From Reyranella sp. CPCC 100927 (GTDB lineage: Bacteria; Pseudomonadota; Alphaproteobacteria; Reyranellales; Reyranellaceae), in NCBI RefSeq assembly GCF_007859315.1, contig NZ_VOHA01000022.1, positions 1-64,000 on the forward strand: 64,000 nt of DNA, read 5' to 3'. Positions 33,816-43,489 of the stretch are shown here, one piece after another. The translations under genes and the position numbers were made by a program. Under the pieces are notes generated by a model that saw nothing but the letters and a program-made list of their open reading frames with translations, was not told the DNA's origin and did not search any database. Within the stretch, counting starts at the first letter, position 1, and each line of letters opens with the position of its first letter.

Positions 33816-34436
33816 TCAGGCCGGGCGCAGCCGGTCCGGCAGGATCGTGCGCGAATCGTCGGAGTGTTCGTAGAGTTCCGGCGGCAGGCGGCGCATGTTG
33901 CCCAGCGAGGCGACCACCATCTGCTTGCCCAGGCGGCGGGCATACTTCATGGCCGGCACCAGGTCGGTGTCCTGCGACGCCAGGATGATCTGATCGATGT
34001 CGGGCAGATGGGAATAGGAGGCGATGTCGAGCGCGATGCGCACATCGACGCCCTTCTGCTCGAAGTCGGGCGCGAAGTCCTCGTCGGTCAGCGCCTGGCT
34101 TGGGGCCGGGTTGATGCCGCGCCGCAGGCGGAAGCCGCGGAACTTCAGGACGCCGCGGCGAACGGCAAACCGCTCGCGTTGCGCCAGTTCGCGCAGCCAC
34201 CCGTCGCCCGACTCGAAGACCCGGCGCTCGCCCGAGATCGGCAGGCTCACCTCGCCGGCGAACGGCGGGCAGTCGTAGTACAGGATGCGCAGCACATGCT
34301 CGCGGTCGTGATCGATGCACGACCATGCGAAACGCTCGACGAAATCGTTGTTGTACTGGAAGCCGATTTCTTGGGCGCTCTTACGGAGGTTGCCGCCGTC
34401 CAGCAGGATGACGGATTTCAACATGCCGGTGGCCAT
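33816..34436 (-). CDS. NYN-domain (PIN-like) putative ribonuclease
   Basis: A 206-residue single-domain protein of the NYN/LabA-like family. The acidic residues of the PIN-like active site are seen in VILLDGGNLRK, DVRIALDIASYS and IILASQDTDLVPAMKYAR, followed by LGKQMVVASLG. Such proteins are predicted metal-dependent RNases. Start ATG at 34436, with another ATG four codons later. It lies upstream of the ankyrin gene in the same direction with a 48-base gap, so the two may be cotranscribed. Confidence 0.83.
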   Translation of the reverse strand: MATGMLKSVILLDGGNLRKSAQEIGFQYNNDFVERFAWSCIDHDREHVLRILYYDCPPFAGEVSLPISGERRVFESGDGWLRELAQRERFAVRRGVLKFRGFRLRRGINPAPSQALTDEDFAPDFEQKGVDVRIALDIASYSHLPDIDQIILASQDTDLVPAMKYARRLGKQMVVASLGNMRRLPPELYEHSDDSRTILPDRLRPA

Positions 34437-34551
34437 AGGTTACTCAAATTCCCTGACAGCGTTATGAGGCCGGGTCCGCGTAAATGGTCGCAGCCGGCAG
34501 AGAGATGTGTAGGCCGCCTGCTCGGCCGTTCGCAAGCGTCAATCGGTCCGA

Positions 34552-35268
34552 CTACGCTACAACAATCCAGGTCGACAGGGCCTGGGCGCACAGCGTGCCG
34601 CTCCGGGTGTAGACCGCCGTGCCGGCCAGCAGCTTGCGGCCTTCGGCACCGACCTTCCAGCCCACCACCATGCAGGGCTCGTCCGGCCGCGGGCGATGGA
34701 AGACCTGGCCGGTCATGCGGCCGGTCATCGCCAGGCGCCAGTCGTCGGGATCCTGCACCGCCCACGCCCCGGGGCAGTCGAGGGCACCCCACAGAAAGGG
34801 GGCGTCGATCCGGCCGTCCGCCGCCGCATGGACGGCATGCGGTTGATACAGCGACAGCGACATCGGCCGGTCCTCGAGGCGCTGGCCGAACACGCGCAGG
34901 CCATCGCCGATATCCCGCGCCCGGCCGCACACCAGGCACCACTGGAAGTCGCTGCCCTCACCGCAGCCGCCATCGGCCGCCAGGCGCTCGGCCGCCGCCC
35001 AGTCCTGAATGCCGGGTGGATCCAGCGTCAGGGTCGCAGGCCGCGCCTCGGCGACGAGCTTGGCATCGTGCTGCAGCAATGTCCGGTCATCGCCATTGCG
35101 GGCCAACGTGAGCGGCGTACCGATGGGGATCGGCGCACGCAAGGTGACCTCGACGGCGCCATCGGGATCCACATGCCTGGCCAGCACGCCGGCCACGTAG
35201 CCGCCGTTGCCCGACAGGCGGGGGCCGTTGAAGCGGCGGTCGATGACGATCGTGCTGTCGTTATTCAT
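34552..35268 (-). CDS. Thioesterase-like (hot-dog) hypothetical protein
   Basis: A 238-residue protein. The first half (IDRRFNGPRLSGNGGYVAGVLA) and the later FHRPRPDEPCMVVGWKVGAEGRKLLAGTAVYT look like the two hot-dog halves of acyl-CoA thioesterase-like proteins. A Cys pair lies between them (FQWCLVCGR). The ATG at 35268 is chosen; the frame stays open upstream without homology. It is divergent from the MFS transporter gene. Possible role: hydrolysis or binding of an acyl-CoA. The family assignment is moderate. Confidence 0.65.
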   Translation of the reverse strand: MNNDSTIVIDRRFNGPRLSGNGGYVAGVLARHVDPDGAVEVTLRAPIPIGTPLTLARNGDDRTLLQHDAKLVAEARPATLTLDPPGIQDWAAAERLAADGGCGEGSDFQWCLVCGRARDIGDGLRVFGQRLEDRPMSLSLYQPHAVHAAADGRIDAPFLWGALDCPGAWAVQDPDDWRLAMTGRMTGQVFHRPRPDEPCMVVGWKVGAEGRKLLAGTAVYTRSGTLCAQALSTWIVVA

Positions 35269-35393
35269 GCGTACACTCACTTCCCCGCGCGGGGCGCAAC
35301 CGTGTCTTGCGGCGGGCGGGAAAGCAAGCGCTCGCGATGCAATGCCTCCTTCACTAATCTGCACGACCCAGGTCATCGTTGGAGGAAAAACGC

Positions 35394-36614
35394 GTGAAGC
35401 ACCGGGCTGGTTGGCTGCCCTACGGCCTGGTGGCGATGTGTTTCCTGCTCAACCTCGCCACGCGCGGTGTCGGCGAGTCGTTTGGCGTCTTCGTGCCCTC
35501 GCTGCAGGCCGCGTTCGACGCCGAGCGTGCCGTCATCACCAGCGTCTACGGCCTGGGCATGCTGGCGATGGGCTTCGGTGGTCCCGTCGCCGGCCTGTTG
35601 CTCGATCGCATCGGGCCGCGTGTGTTGGTCCTGGCCGGCCTGGTCTGCGCCGGCGGCGGCACGCTGCTCGCATCGCAGGCGGCGGCGGTCTGGCAACTCC
35701 ATGCCACGCTGGGGATAGCGGCCGGCCTGGCGGCGGCGGCGCTGGGCAGCGTGACGTTCGCCGGGCTGCTCGGCCGCTGGTTCTCGGCGCGGCTGGGCAC
35801 GGCGCTGGCGGTCGTGTGGTCGGCCGGCAGTGTCGGCGTGATGATGATCTCGCCGCTGGCCGAGGCCCTGATCCAGGCGCACGACTGGCGCTTCGCCTAT
35901 GCGTGCCTGGGTGCTGCGGTCCTGGCCTGTGTCGTGCCCGTCGCCCTGATGCCGTGGCGCCGCATCGCGGCCGGCGACCCGGCGATCATGGCCACGCGCG
36001 GCCCCGAGCAGACGCTGGGCACCGGCCCCACGGTGGCGATGGCGTTGCGCGATCCGCCGTTCTGGGGCCTGACCCTGGCGTTTGCGATGACCTCGCTGTC
36101 GATCTTCAGCCTGGCGCCGCAGGCCAACGCCTACCTGATCGACAGCGGCCTCACGGCAGCCGCCGCGGCGCGGGTCTGGGCGTTGACCGCGATGCTGACG
36201 CCGCTGGGCATGATCGGCTTCAACTGGCTCGCCGATCGCGGCGGGCGCATGGTGGGGGCCGTCGCCGCCTACACCGGCACGGGGCTCGGCATCGTGGCGC
36301 TATGGCTGGTGCGCGGCCCCGACGACACGTGGTTGATCGGCGCCTTCATCGTGTTCTTCGGCAGCACCATGGGATCGCGCGGGCCGATGATCTCGACCTT
36401 GGCGACCCTGCGCTACCGCGGCGCCCATGCCGGGCGCATCTACGGCCTGATCACGTGCGGCATGGGCGCCGGCGGTGCCGTCGGCGCATGGCTGGGCGGC
36501 CTGGCGCATGACCTCACCGGCGGCTACCGCGGCACCTTCATGCTGTCGCTCGCCGCCCTGGTGCTGGCCGCAGTGCCCCTGGCGCTGGAGGCGCGGGCCC
36601 GCGAGCGGATGTGA
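35394..36614 (+). CDS. MFS transporter
   Basis: A 406-residue inner-membrane protein with twelve hydrophobic segments in two halves of six and the MFS loop-2/3 motif GLLLDRIGPRVL. The start residue GVGESFGVFVPSLQAAF resembles oxalate/monocarboxylate-type members. The GTG at 35394 has a strong GGAGG eight bases upstream and is preferred to a TTG at 35379. It converges with the serine hydrolase gene, six bases apart. Substrate unknown. Confidence 0.87.
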   Translation: MKHRAGWLPYGLVAMCFLLNLATRGVGESFGVFVPSLQAAFDAERAVITSVYGLGMLAMGFGGPVAGLLLDRIGPRVLVLAGLVCAGGGTLLASQAAAVWQLHATLGIAAGLAAAALGSVTFAGLLGRWFSARLGTALAVVWSAGSVGVMMISPLAEALIQAHDWRFAYACLGAAVLACVVPVALMPWRRIAAGDPAIMATRGPEQTLGTGPTVAMALRDPPFWGLTLAFAMTSLSIFSLAPQANAYLIDSGLTAAAAARVWALTAMLTPLGMIGFNWLADRGGRMVGAVAAYTGTGLGIVALWLVRGPDDTWLIGAFIVFFGSTMGSRGPMISTLATLRYRGAHAGRIYGLITCGMGAGGAVGAWLGGLAHDLTGGYRGTFMLSLAALVLAAVPLALEARARERM

Positions 36615-36620
36615 GGCTTC

Positions 36621-37751
36621 TCAGAGGATGGCCGTGTGCACCAGGTTGGCGACGTGGTCGAGCCGCCAGCTGTGCCACGGATCGGGGATGCGGTTGTTGG
36701 TGACGTAGGCGAACGACACGCCGGAGTCGGGATCGGCCCAGCAGTACGATGTGCCGACACCGCCATGGCCGAATGTGCGCGGCGAGGCGACCGAGCCCAT
36801 GCCGCGGATGGTCTCGGTGGTGCCGCGCAGGTGCGGGCCGATGCCGCGATGCATGGGCATGCCCATGAACTCATCGACGCGATCGCCGGTCCAGTTGCGG
36901 ATCGCATATTGCAGGGTGCGCGGCGAGACCAGGCGATGGCCGTTGAGTTCACCACCGGCCAGCATCATCTGGTACAGCGCCGCCATGCCGCGCGCCGTGC
37001 CATAGGCGCCGCCGCCGGGAACGCCGGCGCGGCGCCACTCGGGCGTGTTGTTGTCGGGGTCGTTCTGCGGTGCGCCACCCAGCGGCGGCGGGTAGTGCAT
37101 GTCCGACAGGCGTCCGGCCTGCGCCGGTCCGACGCCCATGAACAGGTCATCGCTCAGGCCCAGTGGCGCGATCACCGTCTCGCGCACGACGTCGCGGAAG
37201 TCCTTGCCGGTCACGGCTTCGATCACCACCGCGGCGACCCAATGCGCCGACAGGCCGTGGTAGTGGATCTTCGAGCCGGGCGTCCATTCGAGGCTGAAGT
37301 CGCACACCACCTCGCGCAGCTTGGCGTGGTCGTCCCACGCCTCCTTGCGCACGACAGCGTTGGGAAAGCCGCCCTGGTGCGTCAGCAGCTGCAACAGCGT
37401 GATGCTGCCTTTGCCGTTCTTCTTGAACTCGGGCACGTGGTCGGCCACGCGGTCGACAAAGCGGAAGGCGCCCTGCTCGGCTAGCGCCCACATCGTGGTG
37501 GCGAGGATGACCTTGGTGTTGGAGTAGAGCAGCCACAGCGTGTCGTCCTTCGCTCGCCGCCGGTCGGGTTGCGTCGTGGCGTCGCCGAAGCTCCGCACCA
37601 TCGCCAGCTTGCCGTTGCGGGCCAGCGCGATCTGGGCGCCGGGGTAGTGGCCATCGGCGATCTGCTTCTCGATCAGCGCGATCAGCCGGTCGAGCTGATC
37701 GGTGCGCAGCCCCAGGGCTGTCGGATCGGCGCTCGGCAAGGGAAAGGGCAT
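36621..37751 (-). CDS. Serine hydrolase, class C beta-lactamase/esterase family
   Basis: A 376-residue protein. The nucleophile motif SxxK is S77-N-T-K80 in LLYSNTK, the Tyr motif is in KIHYHGLSAHW, and the third motif is FGHGGVGTSY. This pattern is typical of EstB-like esterases and beta-lactamase-related proteins rather than true lactamases. AGGAG precedes the ATG at 37751. No signal peptide is seen, so it is probably cytoplasmic. A related but distinct family member is cut by the right window edge (63447-64000). Confidence 0.87.
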   Translation of the reverse strand: MPFPLPSADPTALGLRTDQLDRLIALIEKQIADGHYPGAQIALARNGKLAMVRSFGDATTQPDRRRAKDDTLWLLYSNTKVILATTMWALAEQGAFRFVDRVADHVPEFKKNGKGSITLLQLLTHQGGFPNAVVRKEAWDDHAKLREVVCDFSLEWTPGSKIHYHGLSAHWVAAVVIEAVTGKDFRDVVRETVIAPLGLSDDLFMGVGPAQAGRLSDMHYPPPLGGAPQNDPDNNTPEWRRAGVPGGGAYGTARGMAALYQMMLAGGELNGHRLVSPRTLQYAIRNWTGDRVDEFMGMPMHRGIGPHLRGTTETIRGMGSVASPRTFGHGGVGTSYCWADPDSGVSFAYVTNNRIPDPWHSWRLDHVANLVHTAIL

Positions 37752-37782
37752 CGGTGTCTCCTGATCAAGGTGAACGAGCGTG

Positions 37783-38379
37783 TCACATCCACGGCGCCTT
37801 GGCCCACTGGAAGGCCTGCTCCATGCGGTCGTGGCCCCAGAACAGTTCCTTGTCGACCGTGAAGGAGGGCGCGCCGTAGATGCCGAGCGCAACGGCGGTC
37901 TCGGTCTGGGTTTTCAGGCGTGCCTTGTTCTCGGTGGTGTTGGCGCGTTCCATCACCGATGGATCCAGGCCCAGCCGGACAACGATATCGGCAATCGTCG
38001 CGGGATCGCCGATGTCGCGATCCTCGACGAAGTTGGCACGGAAGACGGCGCGCGTGAAATTGGCGATCCAGCCCTCGTCGGCGCCGACCAGCGCGACGCG
38101 GGCCGCAACCAGTCCGTTGCGCGGCAATGTCGTCGGCCGGGTCCAGGCCAGGTGGTACTTCGCCGCGATGCGCTCGACATCGCGCCACATGTTGGCGCCC
38201 TTGATGGGAAAAAGATTGAACGGCGAACTGGCCCAACCCTGCGCGCCGAAGATCGGCCCCAGCAGGAAGGGGCGCCAGCACACCTCGACGCCCATGACAC
38301 GCGCCACGCCTTCGACGCGTTCGGCTGCAAGATAGGAGTACGTGCTGCCAAATTCGTACCAGAACTCAACCGTCGACAT
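37783..38379 (-). CDS. 2-Hydroxychromene-2-carboxylate isomerase-like (DsbA-fold) protein
   Basis: A 198-residue thioredoxin-fold protein of the HCCA isomerase/kappa GST class. The start VEFWYEFGSTYSYLAAERVE carries the catalytic-type Ser12 in GSTYSY, in place of the Cys pair of DsbA. The end has the cis-Pro loop GIYGAPSFTVDKELFWGHDR. HCCA isomerase acts in naphthalene degradation with glutathione; this copy has no such neighbours, so the true substrate is open. It precedes the serine hydrolase gene by 31 bases on the same strand, suggesting an operon. Confidence 0.87.
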   Translation of the reverse strand: MSTVEFWYEFGSTYSYLAAERVEGVARVMGVEVCWRPFLLGPIFGAQGWASSPFNLFPIKGANMWRDVERIAAKYHLAWTRPTTLPRNGLVAARVALVGADEGWIANFTRAVFRANFVEDRDIGDPATIADIVVRLGLDPSVMERANTTENKARLKTQTETAVALGIYGAPSFTVDKELFWGHDRMEQAFQWAKAPWM

Positions 38380-38523
38380 GAATTGGGGTCCGATTCATTT
38401 CAGCGCCATGACAGTTTGCGGCAGCGTTTGTCACGCGCCAAGGCCTGACTTCGGCATCTTTTCACTAGTCTTTCCCTTGCGGCGCGGCATCATGAACCTA
38501 CGGCGAAGCGTGCGCCGTTTCTA

Positions 38524-38542
38524 GGCCGGGCCGTACCCGGCC
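38524..38542. other. GC-rich hairpin upstream of the peptidoglycan-binding gene
   Basis: GGCCGGG and CCCGGCC form a perfect 7-bp stem with a five-base loop, followed by a C run, 23 bases before the ATG at 38566. There is no T tract, so it may be a leader structure or mRNA stabiliser rather than a terminator. Confidence 0.4.
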
Positions 38543-38565
38543 CCCCAAGCAGCGGAGGACAAGTT

Positions 38566-39069
38566 ATGGCGCTATTGAAGCTCGGCATGGCGGGCGAGCC
38601 CGTCAAGCGGTTGCAGCAGAAACTGGGTGTCGCCGCTGACGGGCAATTCGGTCCGGCGACCGATGCCGCCCTGAAGGCTTATCAGAAGGAGCACGGCCTC
38701 GGCGTCGACGGCATCGCGGGTCCCGACACGTTCGCGCAGATGGGATTGCACGAACTGATCCTGCTGATGCCGGGGTCGACGGGTGAGACCGTGAAGAAGC
38801 TGCAGACGTCGCTGGGTATTGCGGCGGATGGCCAGTACGGCGCCGGGACGGCGGCGGCCGTCAAGGCCTTCCAGGAAAAGAACGGTCTTGATGCCGACGG
38901 TTATGCCGGCCCGGTGACCCTGGCGAGCATGAAATTGTTCGCGGAGATCACACCCGCCGTCGTCGAAGCCTCGAAGGTGACCGACGAAGTCGCGTCGTCA
39001 AGCCCTGCCGATGCCATCGTCTCGGTCGGCAAGAGCATCTGGCAGACCGTCAAGGGCATCTTCAAGTAA
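38566..39069 (+). CDS. Peptidoglycan-binding protein with two PG_binding_1 domains
   Basis: A 167-residue protein with two tandem copies of the three-helix peptidoglycan-binding domain: VKRLQQKLGVAADGQFGPAT (13-32 region) and VKKLQTSLGIAADGQYGAGT (about 80-99), each with the LGxxADGxxG signature. The C-terminal tail (115-167) is low in motifs. No signal peptide or membrane anchor is visible, which is odd for a murein-binding protein. It may be exported by another route or belong to a lysin or tail-like system. GGAGG precedes the ATG. It converges with the RND pump gene. Confidence 0.85.
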   Translation: MALLKLGMAGEPVKRLQQKLGVAADGQFGPATDAALKAYQKEHGLGVDGIAGPDTFAQMGLHELILLMPGSTGETVKKLQTSLGIAADGQYGAGTAAAVKAFQEKNGLDADGYAGPVTLASMKLFAEITPAVVEASKVTDEVASSSPADAIVSVGKSIWQTVKGIFK

Positions 39070-39078
39070 CGTCTGTTG

Positions 39079-42000
39079 TCATTCCGCCGGCTGCGCCGTG
39101 CCATCGTGCGGCGCAGCCGCCGCGGCGTCCTGATGTGGACGGCGTGTGCGTGCCAGATAGGTATAGGCCGTCGGCACGACGAACAGGGTCAGCAGCGTGC
39201 CGAGCGTCAGGCCGCCGACGATGACCCAGCCGATCGCCTGCCGGCTTTCGCCGCCGGCGCCGGTGGCGGTGGCCAGCGGAATGGCGCCCAGCACCATCGC
39301 ACCGGTTGTCATGAGGATCGGCCGCAGGCGCAAGGTGGCGGCCTGCTGCACGGCCTCGATCTTCGATAGCCCGGTTTCCTGAAGCTGATTGGCGAATTCC
39401 ACGATCAGGATGCCGTGCTTGGTGATCAACCCGATCAGAGTCACCAGGCCGATCTGGCTGTAGACGTTCAGCGTGTTGCCGGTGAAGTGCAATGCCAGCA
39501 GCGCGCCCGTCATGGTGAGCGGTACCGTCAGCATGATGATCAGGGGATCGATGAAGCTTTCGAACTGCGCCGCCAGCACCAGAAAGATGAAGATCAGCGC
39601 CATCAGGAAGAGTTCGTATAGTCCCTTCGACGAGATCTTGAACTCGCGGCTGACGCCGTTGTAGTCGATGCGGATCGAAGGTGGCAGCTGACCGGCGGCT
39701 CTTTCCATGAAGGTCAGCGCATCGCCCAGCGCACAGCCCGCCGCCAAGTTGGCCGATACGGTCGAGGCGCGCAGCTTGTTAAAGTGGTTCAGCTCCTTCG
39801 GCGCCACGGTTTCGTGGATGCTGATCAGCGTCGCCAGCGGGATCATCTGCCCGGAGCGGCCGCGCACAAAGATCTCGTTGAGTTGGTCAGGCCGCACGCG
39901 ATCGGAATCGGCGACCTGGACCATCACGTCATACTGTTTGCCTTCGCGCTTGAAGCGCGTCACCTGGCGGCCGCCCATCAGGGTCTCGAGCGTTCGGCCG
40001 ATGGTGTCGACCTCGACGCCCAGCAGTGCGGCCTTCTCGCGGTCGGGGCGGACGCGCAGATCCGGTTTGTTGAGCTTCAGGTCGGTATCGAGCGCCGTAA
40101 GGCAGGCGTTGGTGCGCGCGATCGCCATGATCTGGCCGGTGGCGGCATCCAGGACTTCGTAGGGCTGCGTCGTCAGCAGCACCACCTGCACCGGCTTGTC
40201 CGTCGAGCGCAGCCCGAACGAAGGCGGGTTGACGGGAAACGCCAGGATGCCTGGTATGCGCTGGGTCAGCGGTCGCGCCCATTCCGTCACGGCCTGCTGC
40301 TTGATGGTGCGCTCCTCCCAGGGACGCATGCGCGCGAAGGCGAGGATCCGGGTGACGTCCGGGAAGCCGACGATGACCAGAAGCCGGTCGACATTCTCGC
40401 TGATCTCCGGCCGCCCGTACTGAGCGCTGCGCAGATAGATATCCTCCAGGCGCTGCGCGTAGCCCATGCTGTAGTCGAGCGTCGAGCCCTCCGGCGCGAA
40501 ACCGATGTTACTGACATTGCCGCGGTCTTCGGTCGGCGCCAGTTCCTGCGGCAGCATGCTGAACACCAGGCCGGCGCCGCCGGCGACGACGAGGCCGGCC
40601 ACGACGACGAGGGGACGCACGGCGAGCGTCCAGCCCAGCAGCCGGCGATAGCCGCGGTTCATGGCGTCGAGCATCCGCTCGCCGAACATGTAGATGCGGC
40701 CATGCTGATGATGGTGCTTCAACAGCTGCGAGCACATCATCGGCGACAAGGTCAACGCCACGAAGCCGGAGACGATCACCGAACCGGCCAGCGTCAGCGC
40801 GAACTCCGTGAACAGCCGGCCGGTGCGGCCGGTCTGGAACGCGATCGGTGCGTAGACGGCGGCCAACGTGATCGTCATGGCGACGACGGCGAAGGCGATC
40901 TCGCGCGATCCTTTCAGCGCCGCGGCGAACGGGTCCATGCCCTGCTCGACGTAACGCGCGATGTTCTCGAGCATCACGATGGCATCGTCGACCACCAGGC
41001 CGATGGCCAGCACCATGGCGAGCAGGGTCAGCGTGTTCACCGAGAAACCCAGCGCCAGCATCATGGTGAAGGTGCCGATCAGGGACACCGGAATCGTCAC
41101 CAGTGGCACAAGGGTCGCGCGCAGCGTGCGCAGGAAGACGAAGATCACCAGGACGACGAGCAGGACGGCCTCGCCGATGGTGTGGAACACGTTGGAGATC
41201 GAGCGGTCGATGAACACCGTCGTGTCGTAGGCGATCTCGGCACTGATGCCCGGTGGCAGGTCGGCGAGGATCTGCGGCAGGCGCGCCTTCACGTCCTTGG
41301 CGACCGCCAGCGGGTTGGCGGTCGATTGCTTGATGACGCCGACATTGACGGCCAGCTTGCCGTTGTAGCGGCTGATGACGCGCGTATCGCGCGCTTCGAC
41401 CTCGGTCCGCCCGACGTCCTTGAGGCGCACCAGATAGCCGTCGTTGTCGCGCAGGATCAGGTTGTCGAACTGCTGTGGCGAGCGCAGGTCGGTCTCGGCC
41501 AGGATCGTGAATTCGCGTTCCGTGCTCTCGATACGGCCCGACGGCACCTCGAGGTTCTGGCGCCGCAGCGCGTTCTCGACATCCTGCGTGGTGATGCGAT
41601 ACGCCGCCATGCGGACACGGTCGAGCCAGATGCGCATCGCGAACGTCCGCTCGCCGAAGATGCGCAGCTGCGAGACACCGTCGATGGTCTGCAGCTGATC
41701 CTTCACGAAGCGGTCGACATAGTCGGTGATCTCGAGCTGAGACACCGAATCGCTGGTGAAGGCGATGTAGATGATCGGATTGGCGTCAGCCTCGACCTTG
41801 GCGATCACCGGTTCGTCGATTTCCGTCGGCAGACGCGAGCGTACGCGACTGACCCGGTCGCGCACGTCGGCGGCGGCGGAATCGACATTGCGCGACAGGC
41901 GGAACTTGACGGTGATCTGGCTGCGCTCGGCGCGGCTGAACGACGTCATCAGATCGATGCCGTCGATACCGTACAGCGACTCTTCCAGCGGCTGGGTGAT

Positions 42001-42186
42001 CTGGCTCTCGATGATCTCGGCCGAGGCGCCGCGGTAGGTCGTCTCGACCGTCAGCGTCGGCTCGTCGATGTTGGGATACTCGCGAACCGACAGGCGCTGG
42101 TAGCTCACCAGGCCGAGCAGGATCAGCGCCAGGCTCATCACCGTGGCGAACACAGGTCGGCGGATGGAGATTTCAGGCAGCCGCAT
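39079..42186 (-). CDS. RND efflux transporter permease (AcrB/MexF family)
   Basis: A 1035-residue proton-driven inner-membrane pump. It starts MRLPEISIRRPVFATVMSLAL, has the large periplasmic loops, and carries the paired aspartates of the proton relay in GLVVDDAIVMLENI (segment 4). The second half repeats the pattern with GLITKHGILIVEFANQL. The start at 42186 is the normal RND N-terminus; open frame upstream overlaps the adaptor gene and lacks homology. With the adaptor gene 22 bases upstream it forms a tripartite pump; no outer-membrane factor is adjacent. Substrate unknown. Confidence 0.93.
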   Translation of the reverse strand: MRLPEISIRRPVFATVMSLALILLGLVSYQRLSVREYPNIDEPTLTVETTYRGASAEIIESQITQPLEESLYGIDGIDLMTSFSRAERSQITVKFRLSRNVDSAAADVRDRVSRVRSRLPTEIDEPVIAKVEADANPIIYIAFTSDSVSQLEITDYVDRFVKDQLQTIDGVSQLRIFGERTFAMRIWLDRVRMAAYRITTQDVENALRRQNLEVPSGRIESTEREFTILAETDLRSPQQFDNLILRDNDGYLVRLKDVGRTEVEARDTRVISRYNGKLAVNVGVIKQSTANPLAVAKDVKARLPQILADLPPGISAEIAYDTTVFIDRSISNVFHTIGEAVLLVVLVIFVFLRTLRATLVPLVTIPVSLIGTFTMMLALGFSVNTLTLLAMVLAIGLVVDDAIVMLENIARYVEQGMDPFAAALKGSREIAFAVVAMTITLAAVYAPIAFQTGRTGRLFTEFALTLAGSVIVSGFVALTLSPMMCSQLLKHHHQHGRIYMFGERMLDAMNRGYRRLLGWTLAVRPLVVVAGLVVAGGAGLVFSMLPQELAPTEDRGNVSNIGFAPEGSTLDYSMGYAQRLEDIYLRSAQYGRPEISENVDRLLVIVGFPDVTRILAFARMRPWEERTIKQQAVTEWARPLTQRIPGILAFPVNPPSFGLRSTDKPVQVVLLTTQPYEVLDAATGQIMAIARTNACLTALDTDLKLNKPDLRVRPDREKAALLGVEVDTIGRTLETLMGGRQVTRFKREGKQYDVMVQVADSDRVRPDQLNEIFVRGRSGQMIPLATLISIHETVAPKELNHFNKLRASTVSANLAAGCALGDALTFMERAAGQLPPSIRIDYNGVSREFKISSKGLYELFLMALIFIFLVLAAQFESFIDPLIIMLTVPLTMTGALLALHFTGNTLNVYSQIGLVTLIGLITKHGILIVEFANQLQETGLSKIEAVQQAATLRLRPILMTTGAMVLGAIPLATATGAGGESRQAIGWVIVGGLTLGTLLTLFVVPTAYTYLARTRRPHQDAAAAAPHDGTAQPAE

Positions 42187-42208
42187 TGTCCTGTCCGTCT
42201 GCCGGCGG

Positions 42209-43489
42209 TCAGCCGCCGCGGTCCTGGCCGGCGCCCGGCGTCTTGGCATTTGCCGGTGCGCGCATGGCCGGTGACGGTCCGTCGCCTGCCGGCGCCACCG
42301 GGTCATTGGATGCCGCCGTACCGGCGGGCTGCGTGCCGGCGGCGGGTGTCGCGCCGGATTTGCCGCCGCCCGGCGGTACGATCGTCACCGGCATGCCGGG
42401 GCGTGACAGCTTCAGGTGGCCGGCGGTGATGATCATGTCGCTGGCGGTGATGCCTTCGAGGATTTCGACCTGGCCCTTCTCGCGCTGGCCGGCTTTCACG
42501 AAGGTCGGCACCGATTTGCCATCGACGATCCGGTAGACCTGCAGCCGGTCGCCCACGGGTACGATGGCCTGTTCAGGCACGAACATGGCGTTCTCTCGCG
42601 TCGCGAGCGTCAGGGCGACGCGGGCGAATACGCCGGGTCGCAAGGTGTTGCCCCGGTTCTCGACCTGGGCGCGCACGACGATCGAGCGGCCGGCTTCGTC
42701 GACCAGAGGATCGATCGCGTAGACGTGGCCTGGGAATTCGCGGCCAGCATAGGCGTCGACCGACAGCGTGATCGTCTGGCCGACACGGACGGCGGCGAGG
42801 AAAATTTCCGGCACCCGGAAATCGACCTTCAAGGGGTCGATCTGTTCGAGGTTCACGATGTCGGCGCCGGCCTGGAGGTAGCTGCCGATGGACACGCGTC
42901 GAAGACCGATGACGCCATCGAACGGCGCCACGAGCGTGTACTTTTCGACCCGGGAACGGCCCAGCGCCACCGCCGCTTCATCGCGCCGCAACGCCGCACG
43001 CGCTTCATCGACCGCTTTCTCGGTGCCGGCCTGGCGTGCCAGCAACGACATGGCGCGCTCGTAGTTGGCCTTCGAGAGGCCCAGGGCTGCTTCCGCCTGG
43101 GCCAGGACCGCATCGTCGAGCGAGGAGTCCAGCTTGACCAGCACCTGGCCCTTGGCGACCTTCTGTCCCTCGGTGAAGTTGAAGGCGATGACCCGGCTGG
43201 CCAGTTCGGGGCGCACCATCACCGCTTCGAAGGAGCGGAACGTACCGACCGCCGCGACGGTCTGGCGGCTGGTGCCGATCCGCACTTTGACAGCCTCGAC
43301 CAATACAGCCGCCTGCGGCGCGGGCGATTTGCCGGCGGCCTGCGTCGAGCCTGCAAGCGGCGGGTCAGCGACGCGGCTGCCCGCAGCCAGGCTGCCCACA
43401 CCGGGTCCCTTGTTGAACCACCACCATGCGCCGCCTCCCACTGCCACGAGCAGCAGCGACGACACGATCGTCACTATGTGCCTTCTCAT
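42209..43489 (-). CDS. RND efflux periplasmic adaptor (membrane fusion protein)
   Basis: A 426-residue protein with an N-terminal membrane anchor (HIVTIVSSLLLVAVGGGAWW). The lipoyl half-motifs (FNFTEGQKVAKGQVLVKLDS and VAPFDGVIGLRRVSIGSYLQ) flank a helical hairpin, and beta-barrel and membrane-proximal domains follow. The C-terminal tail is Pro/Ala/Gly-rich. It links the RND permease encoded 22 bases downstream to an outer-membrane channel. Its upstream region (43490-43748) is shared with the divergent YqaA-like gene. Confidence 0.92.
   Translation of the reverse strand: MRRHIVTIVSSLLLVAVGGGAWWWFNKGPGVGSLAAGSRVADPPLAGSTQAAGKSPAPQAAVLVEAVKVRIGTSRQTVAAVGTFRSFEAVMVRPELASRVIAFNFTEGQKVAKGQVLVKLDSSLDDAVLAQAEAALGLSKANYERAMSLLARQAGTEKAVDEARAALRRDEAAVALGRSRVEKYTLVAPFDGVIGLRRVSIGSYLQAGADIVNLEQIDPLKVDFRVPEIFLAAVRVGQTITLSVDAYAGREFPGHVYAIDPLVDEAGRSIVVRAQVENRGNTLRPGVFARVALTLATRENAMFVPEQAIVPVGDRLQVYRIVDGKSVPTFVKAGQREKGQVEILEGITASDMIITAGHLKLSRPGMPVTIVPPGGGKSGATPAAGTQPAGTAASNDPVAPAGDGPSPAMRAPANAKTPGAGQDRGG

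Noticed and set aside
39784-42429. 881-codon plus-strand frame opposite the RND pump
   Set aside because: Antisense shadow: the RND permease is complete and motif-rich on the minus strand; the shadow is His/Arg/Asp-rich without features.
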